A DNA stretch of 64,000 bases from Psychrobacter fozii. GTDB lineage: Bacteria; Pseudomonadota; Gammaproteobacteria; Pseudomonadales; Moraxellaceae. The position numbers and the translations under genes were made by a program. Under the pieces are notes generated by a model, which saw only the letters and a list, made by a program, of their open reading frames with translations, ran no database searches and was not told where the DNA came from. Positions within the stretch are counted from its first letter, which is position 1; every line of letters starts with the position of its first letter. The DNA lies in assembly GCF_003217155.1 (NCBI RefSeq), contig NZ_QJSU01000007.1, positions 1 to 64,000 on the forward strand, read 5' to 3'. Shown here in pieces: positions 56,517-64,000 of this stretch.

Positions 56517-58016
56517 ATGTCCGCATCTATGCCAGCTTATATGAGCGATCCCACTGACGAGCAATTAAATGCGCTCAATATGGCGATGGATCACAAGTCA
56601 TTCAAAGTGGTGGCTTATGCGGGTGCCGGTAAAACCACAACGCTAAAGCTCATCGGTGAACGCCTGCGCGGACGCGGTTTATATTTAGCCTTTAATAAAA
56701 CGATTGCCAATGATGCTCGTTCAAAGTTTCCACCGCATGTGGAATGTCGCACCTTCCATTCGCTTGCCTATCGTCATGTCGCCCGTGATATCACGGCCAA
56801 ACTATCCTTGCCGCGCTTTTCACCCAAACGCCTCGGCGATGATTTGGGCCTGCAACCCGTCCAAGTACGTCGGCAAATGGATGGTATAAACAAATATATT
56901 ACGCTCACGCCAGCTCGATTATCGCGCTTCGTCAGTGACGCCGTGAGCAATTTTTGTAGTACGCATGCCAGCTACCCTGCACCCAGACATATATTGTTTC
57001 CAAGTTGGCTCGATGAATCAGATGCAGAGCAATTACGTGAGATGCTCTACCCTGCCGTAGAGCACCGTTGGTTACAGTCGATTGATGCACGTCATCCTGC
57101 TGGCATTGGACATGACATTTATCTGAAGCTTTGGGCGTTGTCTAAACCTAGCATCCCAGCAGATTTTATCTTATTTGATGAAGCGCAAGATGCAGATCCA
57201 TTGATGATGGGAATTTTGACTCAGCAACCGAGACAAGTCATCTATGTGGGCGATGCGCATCAGCAGATTTACGAGTGGCGCGGTGCGGTCAATGCAATGA
57301 AAAAACTGCCGCTACCGCAAACCTTATTGACGCAGTCTTTTCGCTTTGGCGAGCCAATTGCAGAAGTTGCCAATACATTATTGAAGGCACTGCAAGAAGA
57401 TGTGCCGCTCAAGGGCAATCCTAATAAACAGTCCTCTACTGACAAAGGCATGGTACATAGTAAAAAAGACGCCATCCTATGTCGTACCAATGCCGCTGCG
57501 ATGTCGCAGCTATTAACTGGGCTTAAGCTCGGTCATAGAGTGGCGCTGCAAGCCGATACCGATCGTATGCTCAAATTCTGTCAGGCCGCCGAAAACTTAA
57601 AAAATGGTAAGTCTGCTTATGGCGTGCCTGAGCTGGCGTATTTTTATAATTGGGGCGATGTACAAGAATACTCTGAAACCAATGAAGGCAGTGATCTTAA
57701 AACTCTGGTGAAATTGGTCGACGATCATGGCACTAACGTATTGAGCCAAGCGGTCAATAGCTTGACCAGTATCGAAAATGCGGACTATGTCATCTCAACT
57801 GCTCACAAAGCCAAAGGGCTTGAATGGGGAAAGGTGCAGTTGGACGATGACTTTTATTATGATGTCACCACCAATGCGGTCAAGATAAGTCCAGAAGAGT
57901 TGCGCTTACTATATGTCGCTTGCACGCGTGCCCAGACCAACTTAGACATTCATAATATTAAAGACTTGATATCAGGATTGCAGACAGGCAAGAAAGTGAT
58001 TTTTGGTAAGACTTAA
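56517..58016 (+). CDS. UvrD-like superfamily 1 helicase (FBH1-like)
   Basis: A 499-residue ATP-dependent DNA helicase. Walker A is AYAGAGKTTTLKLIG (33-47), with motif Ia region YLAFNKTIANDA. DEAQDAD (about 221) is the Walker B, VYVGDAHQQIYEWRGA follows, and STAHKAKGLEWGKV and LLYVACTRAQ are motifs V-VI. It is much shorter than UvrD or Rep (about 720) because the 1B/2B subdomains are reduced, and resembles the FBH1-like helicases sometimes found in phages. No nuclease domain is fused. It stands alone between the tat operon and dusC. Role uncertain. Confidence 0.87.
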   Translation: MSASMPAYMSDPTDEQLNALNMAMDHKSFKVVAYAGAGKTTTLKLIGERLRGRGLYLAFNKTIANDARSKFPPHVECRTFHSLAYRHVARDITAKLSLPRFSPKRLGDDLGLQPVQVRRQMDGINKYITLTPARLSRFVSDAVSNFCSTHASYPAPRHILFPSWLDESDAEQLREMLYPAVEHRWLQSIDARHPAGIGHDIYLKLWALSKPSIPADFILFDEAQDADPLMMGILTQQPRQVIYVGDAHQQIYEWRGAVNAMKKLPLPQTLLTQSFRFGEPIAEVANTLLKALQEDVPLKGNPNKQSSTDKGMVHSKKDAILCRTNAAAMSQLLTGLKLGHRVALQADTDRMLKFCQAAENLKNGKSAYGVPELAYFYNWGDVQEYSETNEGSDLKTLVKLVDDHGTNVLSQAVNSLTSIENADYVISTAHKAKGLEWGKVQLDDDFYYDVTTNAVKISPEELRLLYVACTRAQTNLDIHNIKDLISGLQTGKKVIFGKT

Positions 58017-58092
58017 TTATCCTCCATCTCTGCCAATCTCAAGCTTCATTCTATCTTTCGTTATAGCAACCTTTTAGCAGTGAACAACAAGC

Positions 58093-59115
58093 ATGAATAA
58101 TAGTCAGCAACTTCAAGCACGTCAAAATACCATCCGTCAGTTATTTGCCAATCCCGTCCGCTTACTTGCGCCAATGGAAGGGCTAACCGATCCGTTGATG
58201 CGGCAAATTCTAACGCAGATTGCGGCAGATTTAGGTCGTCCCTATGACTGGTCGGTGAGCGAGTTTATTCGGGTGACTCAGCACGTTTTGCCCGCGCATG
58301 TGTTTTATAAATACGTTCCAGAATTGCGTCATGATGCCAAGACGGCCTGTGGCACACCGATTCATCTGCAACTTTTAGGCAGCGAAGCACAACTCATGGC
58401 AGACAATGCTGCTTATGCTGCCGAGCTTGGTGCACCTGCCATTGATATCAATTTTGGTTGCCCTGCTAAAACGGTAAACAGCCATCGTGGTGGTTCAGTA
58501 TTACTGGATGAACCCGAAACCATGTATCAGATTATCAGCGCGGTGCGTCAAGCAGTACCTGCCGATATTCCGGTATCGGCCAAGATACGTTTAGGCTACA
58601 CCGATACCAGTAGAATGGATGATATTCGTGGCGCGATTAACGACAGTGGTACTGATTGGCTGACCATTCATGCACGGACCAAAACCCAAGGCTATAAGCC
58701 ACCCGCCTATTGGGATAAGATTCAAAGTTTTAACGCGCTCGATATTCCAGTCATTGCCAACGGTGAAATATGGAATGCAGAACATGCACAGAACTGCATG
58801 ACGCAAGCTGCTACAGAACATTTAATGTTAGGTCGCGGTGCGGTTACCCGTCCAGATTTAGTTGCTCGTGTGGATTGCGGTTCAGATGATGCCATGCTAA
58901 GTACGGCAACGTTGTCGTGGAAAGCGATGGTCACCCATCAGATAAAGTTCTTGGAAGGTCAGGCTAAAACTGAAGTGATATTGGTTGGTCGCTATAAGCA
59001 ATGGCTCGCGATGCTCATCAAAGGCTATAGCGAAGCAAAAGTCTTATGGGATGCTATCAAACGAGAAAAAAACAAAGCAGTGATTATCAGCGCACTGCAA
59101 GCCAGTGTAGGCTAA
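58093..59115 (+). CDS. dusC: tRNA-dihydrouridine(16) synthase DusC
   Basis: A 340-residue FMN enzyme that reduces U16 of tRNA to dihydrouridine. LLAPMEGLTDPLMRQIL is the family start. The catalytic Cys123 lies in DINFGCPAKTVN. SAKIRLGY, TIHARTKTQGY and LMLGRGAVTRPDL follow. The WSVSEFIRV segment fits the DusC subfamily rather than DusA or DusB. The gene follows the helicase gene by 76 bases, without a visible terminator. Confidence 0.93.
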   Translation: MNNSQQLQARQNTIRQLFANPVRLLAPMEGLTDPLMRQILTQIAADLGRPYDWSVSEFIRVTQHVLPAHVFYKYVPELRHDAKTACGTPIHLQLLGSEAQLMADNAAYAAELGAPAIDINFGCPAKTVNSHRGGSVLLDEPETMYQIISAVRQAVPADIPVSAKIRLGYTDTSRMDDIRGAINDSGTDWLTIHARTKTQGYKPPAYWDKIQSFNALDIPVIANGEIWNAEHAQNCMTQAATEHLMLGRGAVTRPDLVARVDCGSDDAMLSTATLSWKAMVTHQIKFLEGQAKTEVILVGRYKQWLAMLIKGYSEAKVLWDAIKREKNKAVIISALQASVG

Positions 59116-59192
59116 TGATAACTGCTTTTATCTAAAAGCTAAGCTGTCTTAAAACTCATTCATCTTGAAGTTAATAGACTTAACAAACTGTA

Positions 59193-59618
59193 CTAAATAC
59201 TTACTCGAATCGCTAAATAAAATAGCATCAAAGAACAAGCCATCGATAACGCCCAAAGTATCGAGCGAAAAGCCGACAAATTGGTGATATAAGCCACACA
59301 AAAACCAATACGAATCAGCACATATAGCCAAGCCAATACATTGATAATCGCCTGCGGAACGAAGAATAGCATCGCCGTTAAGACAGCCGCCAAAAATATA
59401 GGCAACGTCTCATAGCTGTTTTGCTGTGCTGCATTAGCGCGTGCCGCCATTCCTGTCGCATGCTGAAAAAAATCGCGAGGATGCGCATTATTTCTGAGCT
59501 TAAAACCGCCAGACGCTTTTGCAACGATTGATACTAACCATGGTAATAAGCTTGCCACCACCATTGCCGAAATGGCAGATGCTGCGGTATTAGAGACCAA
59601 CTCCAAAAGTGCATTCAT
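59193..59618 (-). CDS. MAPEG-family membrane protein
   Basis: A 141-residue integral membrane protein with four hydrophobic segments and the family motif region FKLRNNAHPRDF, where NAHPRDF resembles the NxxE/ERxxxAxxN region of MAPEG proteins, and QQNSYETLPIFLAAVL, which carries the NxxE pattern. Family members include glutathione-dependent transferases, but many bacterial ones are uncharacterised. It begins 14 bases after the OsmC-type gene and is probably in its operon. Confidence 0.85.
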   Translation of the reverse strand: MNALLELVSNTAASAISAMVVASLLPWLVSIVAKASGGFKLRNNAHPRDFFQHATGMAARANAAQQNSYETLPIFLAAVLTAMLFFVPQAIINVLAWLYVLIRIGFCVAYITNLSAFRSILWALSMACSLMLFYLAIRVSI

Positions 59619-59632
59619 TAATATATTCGCCT

Positions 59633-60046
59633 CTACCCTGCTATAACTTCAAAATCATGAGTGACGTTCACGCCGCCCTGTACCAACATTCTACTGGCTG
59701 AGCAGTATTTTTCTGCTGATAAATGGATGGCTTTTTCGACTTGTTTTTCTTTGACATCTTGACCCGTCACCACGAAATGCATATGAATATCGGTATATAC
59801 CGCTGGTACGGTTTCAGCGCGCTGGGCGGTTAGCTCACAACGTACATCTGTCACTGCTTGACGTGATTTCTGTAAAATCTCTACCACATCATAGCTAGCA
59901 CAACCACCAAGCCCCAATAGAATCAGCTCCATTGGACTGGCACCTTTTTCTTTGTCTGCATCGATTTGTACATTATGTCCTGACGGTGACACGCCCATAA
60001 ATGCTTTGTTTTCTTGCCACGTAACACTTGCTTTTGACTCTGACAT
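59633..60046 (-). CDS. OsmC-family peroxidase-like protein
   Basis: A 137-residue protein of the OsmC/Ohr superfamily, nearer the YhfA branch. The two redox Cys residues are Cys49 in LGLGGCASYDV and Cys115 in KYCSASRML. SPMELILLGLGGC is a strong signature. Ohr/OsmC enzymes reduce organic peroxides; YhfA-type function is less clear. An AAGGAAT ribosome-binding site precedes the ATG. It is upstream of the MAPEG gene in the same unit. Confidence 0.9.
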   Translation of the reverse strand: MSESKASVTWQENKAFMGVSPSGHNVQIDADKEKGASPMELILLGLGGCASYDVVEILQKSRQAVTDVRCELTAQRAETVPAVYTDIHMHFVVTGQDVKEKQVEKAIHLSAEKYCSASRMLVQGGVNVTHDFEVIAG

Positions 60047-60599
60047 TTCGCCTATTCCTTATTTCAATTATTAGATTTCAATTAGCAGGTTCTCTACTTT
60101 TTATTTTTAATAATACCCGTTGCCTTAATACCGTATTGGTAGTTATATCACGTTGCTAGTGTAGCATAAGCCAAAGCGAGATTTTATATCGCCATTGTCG
60201 TTAACTGTCGTTAACTGTCGTTAACTGTCGTTGGCTATTACCATATGCAACTCGTCTGACTTCTTTAATTCACGGTTTGTTGATAACAATATTTTTTTGA
60301 GTCGTAGATTAAGACCAATACACTTATATTACCGTCATTACTGAAACTTACCCCTGCCGTAATACCCTTTAAATAAACTTACAAAAGTCTATTTATAACT
60401 ACTTGATTTTAAACAGCTAAACTCGTGAAACATTTTATAGCAAAATACTGTTACACATTTTGCTTGTTTCTTGGTTTAATAACGGTAATGAATCTTATTT
60501 TGACCTAATATCGACAACAATCACCTTATAATAATTATGATTATTGTCATGGTTTTAGATTGAGATAAGCTATTTTAAATAAATTAAAAAGGTTTAGTC
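60047..60599. other. Divergent spacer upstream of rppH
   Basis: A 553-base AT-rich region without a supported gene. It holds the 10-base tandem repeat at 60196-60232 and must contain promoters for the osmC-type gene and rppH. No RNA gene was recognised. Confidence 0.45.
60196..60232. repeat. 10-base tandem repeat, 3.7 copies
   Basis: TGTCGTTAAC is repeated three times in full and then partly (TGTCGTT). The period is close to one helical turn. It lies 150 bases upstream of the minus-strand osmC-type start and 370 bases upstream of rppH. Confidence 0.9.
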
Positions 60600-61118
60600 A
60601 TGATAGATGCAGACGGCTTTCGCGCCAATGTCGGCATCATCTTGGCAAATACACAAGGGCAGGTTCTGTGGGCAAAACGTATTGGTCACAACGCTTGGCA
60701 GTTTCCGCAAGGCGGTATCGACCGCGGAGAGACGCCGATGGATGCGATGTATCGCGAGCTCTGGGAAGAGGTCGGCCTACATCCGCGTCATGTAGACTTG
60801 TTGGCAGTGACGCAAGATTGGTTGCGTTATCGTCTGCCAAAACGCTATGTGCGGCATGGACAACACCCTTTGTGTATTGGGCAAAAACAAAAATGGTTTT
60901 TGCTGCGCTTAGATGAGGCAAATACTCAACATATCCGCTTCGATGAAGGGAAGCCGGAATTTGACCATTGGCAATGGGTCAGTTACTGGTATCCACTCGG
61001 ACAAGTGATTCATTTTAAACGAGGCGTTTATCGCCGTGCCTTGCAAGAACTGGTACGCGAGCTTCCCTTAAAGCAAGAACTGATTATTCCTGAACAAGAA
61101 AATCATTTGATAGTGTAA
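60600..61118 (+). CDS. rppH: RNA pyrophosphohydrolase RppH
   Basis: A 172-residue Nudix hydrolase that removes pyrophosphate from the 5' end of mRNA and so triggers RNase E-dependent decay. The Nudix box occupies residues 38-60, with the REXXEEXG residues intact (RELWEEVG). [15 protein letters not shown] and WQFPQGGID are typical of RppH/NudH. Length fits the E. coli enzyme (176). An AAAAGG precedes the ATG. It ends at a strong bidirectional terminator. Confidence 0.96.
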   Translation: MIDADGFRANVGIILANTQGQVLWAKRIGHNAWQFPQGGIDRGETPMDAMYRELWEEVGLHPRHVDLLAVTQDWLRYRLPKRYVRHGQHPLCIGQKQKWFLLRLDEANTQHIRFDEGKPEFDHWQWVSYWYPLGQVIHFKRGVYRRALQELVRELPLKQELIIPEQENHLIV

Positions 61119-61143
61119 TAAATCGCTCAATTTATAATGTAAT

Positions 61144-61200
61144 AAAAAACACCCTTGGTAATTGCTAGAGTTTTTAGCCATTACCAAGGGTGTTTTTTAT
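61144..61200. terminator. Bidirectional terminator between rppH and the NRDE gene
   Basis: AAAAAACACCCTTGGTAAT (61144-61162) and its exact complement (61180-61198) make a perfect 19-bp stem, with A- and T-tracts on the two sides. Confidence 0.93.
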
Positions 61201-61223
61201 TGTTGTTCAGCTATCGAATGCAG

Positions 61224-62039
61224 TCACTTTGAATGATGGTCAAACTCTCGACTGGTAATATTGGCCGTGAAGTTTGCGCCCGTAGCGCCCTCTTTGCGCA
61301 ACGTCAAAATACTTTGGGTACGAGTCCCATAAGTGGGTACATTGTTTTCTGTATTGCCAAAAGCCACTGGTTCAATATAAACAGAAGACAGCATCTGCTC
61401 CACTTCAAACGCCACGCCAGTATCAGGCAGCTTATCTGCTGGTGCGGGTGTACTATCAGATAATACGTCAAAGGCGGCCTCTTGCCAGTACTCTGGTGCA
61501 CTATTTTTAGCAATGAGCGGCAATACCTCTTGGCGCAATCGTCCTCGCAGTTTTTCCGTCTTAAACCAGCTGTCCTCTGGCTGACCGTTAGAAAGCACAT
61601 GCAAACCTGCATATAATGGCGTTGGCGCATGACCGCGATTATTGACAATGACGGCTTGTGCTGTATCACCAATAATAAGATTAAAACCAGCATAATCTTG
61701 CAAAGTAATATTTCGGGCAAAATCCATTGGGCTAATAGTACTTGTCAAAAAGTCAGTTACGAGCGCACCGCGCGAACGTTCGTTTGTTCCTGCCTGCACG
61801 CCATCACGAAAGTTTAGTACCGCAGCCCAACGACCATTCTGCTCAAAAAAACCTGTCTTTTTTTCTTGATGAATGCCTAACCACGTGCCACCGCTTTGCT
61901 TATCACGCCCAGCATAAATAGGTTGATCAGACCATTGATGTAGCGACTCAGTTGGACGCTCCAGAAACTCATCACGATTGGACAATAATACCAATGGCAG
62001 CTCATCAAATAACTGCCAAGCAATGGCGACGATACACAT
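61224..62039 (-). CDS. NRDE-family (TANGO2-like) protein
   Basis: A protein of about 271 residues beginning MCIVAIAW, with the family-naming NRDEF in LLSNRDEFLERPT at about 20-32. GTWLGIHQ and VLNFRD also fit. Cys2 at the N-terminus resembles an Ntn-hydrolase nucleophile. Members are linked to haem handling in eukaryotes and animals (TANGO2); the bacterial role is unclear. AAAGGA upstream of the ATG at 62039 favours that start over one 15 codons earlier. It lies 73 bases downstream of the MuiA-like gene. Confidence 0.87.
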   Translation of the reverse strand: MCIVAIAWQLFDELPLVLLSNRDEFLERPTESLHQWSDQPIYAGRDKQSGGTWLGIHQEKKTGFFEQNGRWAAVLNFRDGVQAGTNERSRGALVTDFLTSTISPMDFARNITLQDYAGFNLIIGDTAQAVIVNNRGHAPTPLYAGLHVLSNGQPEDSWFKTEKLRGRLRQEVLPLIAKNSAPEYWQEAAFDVLSDSTPAPADKLPDTGVAFEVEQMLSSVYIEPVAFGNTENNVPTYGTRTQSILTLRKEGATGANFTANITSREFDHHSK

Positions 62040-62112
62040 AGCATTCCTTTTATAATAATCTGTTATACCAACGCTTTTTAGCAAAAATAAAGAGCATCGT
62101 TTAAGGTTTTAC

Positions 62113-63774
62113 TTATTGATTGCCAGCTAGCATTTTATTGGCGGGATAGCTAACCTGAGACGTTGAGCGTATCACTTGTGACTGCTTGCTTGGTAAGTCA
62201 AACTCCCATGCTACTATGCCTTGATTGTCATTCCAATCTCGTTCGGTTACAGGCGGCGTATTAGTGACCGTAACCTTCAGACTGTCATCGCGACTGATAG
62301 GCTCACTGCCCAATACCTGCAAGCGTACACTGCGATTATGCTGATTGGTAAACTGATAGGCGTTGGTGGTCGTTATGGTTTGCGTACGGTTCAGCACGCC
62401 TTTCTCGCCTTGCTTGTCTTCATTGGTCAGCTCTTTGACCATCATATTTGGATCACTACCAAAGCCAATGCCTTGCTCTTTTAGCATTTGGTAGCTATAA
62501 CGTGACTGACCCACATAGTTGTCATCACGGTATAGCTGTAATGACCCATCAACCCAGTCTGGTGTTAGAAATGGCGCTGATGCATACCAATAGGCGGCAG
62601 TCTCGACGCTTGGTGTGCTGCGAATCCATAGCTTACTGCTACCAGATTGCTCTCCAATCACTGTACGTACCCGTCTACCATCACTTGGAATACTAACCAG
62701 CTGCGGTAAGCGATACTCGATGATACCGTTTTTGTTTTGACTACTGACGGTGAAATTCGGTAGCGGTGCCATACTGACTCCTGCTCCTTTGGTGTAAGCT
62801 GCTTCTGCCATCATAACAGGAGCAGCATCCATCATAGGTGACTCACGCCTAACATTAGCATCTTGATTCTCTTCATATAATGACAGACGCTGCACATACG
62901 GCAGTTGCCCTGTCGTACTCTGGTTGGGGTTCACGGTACTGAGCGTCACAGGTACGTTTGTCCAATTCTCACCGGTTTGCTGAGCAATAATCGCAGAGGC
63001 GGTGATACTTAACTGCTCACTAGTCGTATTTAGGCGGGCTTGATACGCCGGCTCCCAACCTGCGCCGCGCACTTGGTAGTGCAACTTAATATTACTTGGC
63101 GAGCGACTGGCGGTACGTACACTCACCTGTGTCACATTATTAAAGGTTGATGTCGCACTGCCTGACATAAGCTGATTAAGTGCGTCTTGAGCGCGAGCCT
63201 GACGTTGCTGAATCTCTAAAATTCTTTGGTTAATACTGGTCGCTTGGGTCTCTATATCACGTGCATTGTTAGCAATCGTACTATCCGTATTGACCTGTGT
63301 GGCTTTGGTCAAATTCTGCAAGTATGCTTTTGCTAAGCGTGCTGCTTCCAATTCTGCATTGATATTGGCTAACGTATTTTGCTGCGTCTGTACCTTAGCA
63401 TCACCTTGATATTGACATTGTGCTGCTTGCTCCCCTGTCAGCTCTTCAATACTGATTTCACCGACGTTGACGTTACCCACCGCCTGTACCTGTACACTCA
63501 AGCTCTCTTTGTCCATATGAGGTGACAAGCATGAAAATACAACGGTTTGCTCACCATTACCTGTGATGGGCAGTGCCCGTGTCACGCTTGCCGAACCTTG
63601 ATAAATAGTGACTTGTTCAACGTTGCTCGTGGCCGCTTGCGCCGAAGACAATCCCAATACGGCACTACCACCAAACATAAGCGGCAAAACCAAACATCTA
63701 GTCATTTTATTAAGCGGCGGTAATGCGCTGCCATAGTCTGTTGAAACAGACGCCTGTATTACATGTGCGTTCAT
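62113..63774 (-). CDS. Secreted DUF4139 (MuiA-like) protein
   Basis: A 553-residue exported protein. A long signal peptide (about 1-48, ending in SSAQAATS) comes first. A DUF4140-type N-terminal domain (VEQVTIYQGSASVTRALPI) is followed by a helical coiled coil (about 120-200), then the beta-rich DUF4139 domain (about 215-545). Related proteins are annotated as mucoidy inhibitor MuiA. The start at 63774 has a good AAGGAA ribosome-binding site, though ATG at 63705 would give a more compact signal peptide. It is upstream of the NRDE gene and may share its transcript. Function unknown. Confidence 0.85.
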   Translation of the reverse strand: MNAHVIQASVSTDYGSALPPLNKMTRCLVLPLMFGGSAVLGLSSAQAATSNVEQVTIYQGSASVTRALPITGNGEQTVVFSCLSPHMDKESLSVQVQAVGNVNVGEISIEELTGEQAAQCQYQGDAKVQTQQNTLANINAELEAARLAKAYLQNLTKATQVNTDSTIANNARDIETQATSINQRILEIQQRQARAQDALNQLMSGSATSTFNNVTQVSVRTASRSPSNIKLHYQVRGAGWEPAYQARLNTTSEQLSITASAIIAQQTGENWTNVPVTLSTVNPNQSTTGQLPYVQRLSLYEENQDANVRRESPMMDAAPVMMAEAAYTKGAGVSMAPLPNFTVSSQNKNGIIEYRLPQLVSIPSDGRRVRTVIGEQSGSSKLWIRSTPSVETAAYWYASAPFLTPDWVDGSLQLYRDDNYVGQSRYSYQMLKEQGIGFGSDPNMMVKELTNEDKQGEKGVLNRTQTITTTNAYQFTNQHNRSVRLQVLGSEPISRDDSLKVTVTNTPPVTERDWNDNQGIVAWEFDLPSKQSQVIRSTSQVSYPANKMLAGNQ

Positions 63775-64000
63775 ACATCATTCCTTAGAAGTAAAATCCA
63801 TTATGGCAGCAGCGCACTTTTACTATCAGACTTGCCATCCTATAAGCGCGCAAGACAATTTTATCAAAAATAATATCTCTCAAAGATATAACCGTAGCGT
63901 TTTTGACACTTTTTAGCAACAAATGTCTCTTTCAGAATTAACGTCCTATTCTTATATGCCGCACGGTTTCTCTGTTTATTCCCTTTTATGGTGCAACTTA

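Overview
The window looks like core chromosome of a gammaproteobacterium of the Moraxellaceae, most likely Psychrobacter. This is inferred from protein character, moderate G+C with AT-rich spacers, and gene order (rpmI-rplT-pheS-pheT-ihfA, hisIE-tatABC, separate tyrS and anmK); no rRNA or marker gene is present to prove it. About 51 protein genes are supported. I found no tRNA, rRNA, CRISPR array, prophage or intact insertion sequence.

Layout. 0.4-5.1 kb: a UDG-fold protein, upp, a short-chain dehydrogenase, a NMT1/THI5-type protein and an alpha/beta hydrolase. 5.2-9.0 kb: minus-strand tyrS, TIR-domain gene and DUF1653 gene, then plus-strand anmK. 9.5-16.6 kb: fabF behind an operator-like palindrome, a coiled-coil protein, an M24 aminopeptidase P, a POT-family peptide transporter and an Ala-rich membrane protein. 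16.7-21.9 kb: envelope genes lnt, corC/ybeX and a DUF4105 protein, with a MITE-like element beside corC, then a YcgN-type protein. 22-30.8 kb: dienelactone hydrolase, DUF2339 membrane protein, ylqF/rbgA, GIY-YIG protein, mutY and tesB. 31.1-42.5 kb: rapA, a histidine kinase with a double-receiver partner, a D-2-hydroxyacid dehydrogenase, a flavin monooxygenase, an RluA-type pseudouridine synthase and trxA. 43-47.5 kb: rho with a long leader, two small lipoproteins, a YpfJ-type metalloprotease and ihfA. 47.7-56.3 kb: pheT, pheS, rplT and rpmI on the minus strand, then a hotdog protein, hisIE and tatABC. 56.5-63.8 kb: a UvrD-like helicase, dusC, MAPEG and OsmC proteins, rppH, an NRDE-family protein and a MuiA-like secreted protein.

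Most of the window is housekeeping: translation (tyrS, pheST, rplT, rpmI, dusC, ylqF), transcription and RNA (rho, rapA, rppH), lipid and envelope biogenesis (fabF, lnt, anmK, tatABC) and repair (mutY, UDG-fold protein). Genes are often closed by strong, frequently bidirectional hairpin terminators.

The best candidate for unusual biology is the TIR-domain gene at 5443-6213. It belongs to the CAP12/Pycsar-effector TIR class, keeps a plausible catalytic glutamate, uses codons unlike its neighbours, and sits between tyrS and a DUF1653 gene with almost no spacer and no recognisable signalling partner. Other points of interest are the fabF operator-like palindrome, the MITE between corC and its terminator, a THI5-like protein that cannot have a signal peptide and lacks the lysine expected of the enzyme, an orphan sensor/double-receiver pair, and several short tandem or inverted repeats in spacers.
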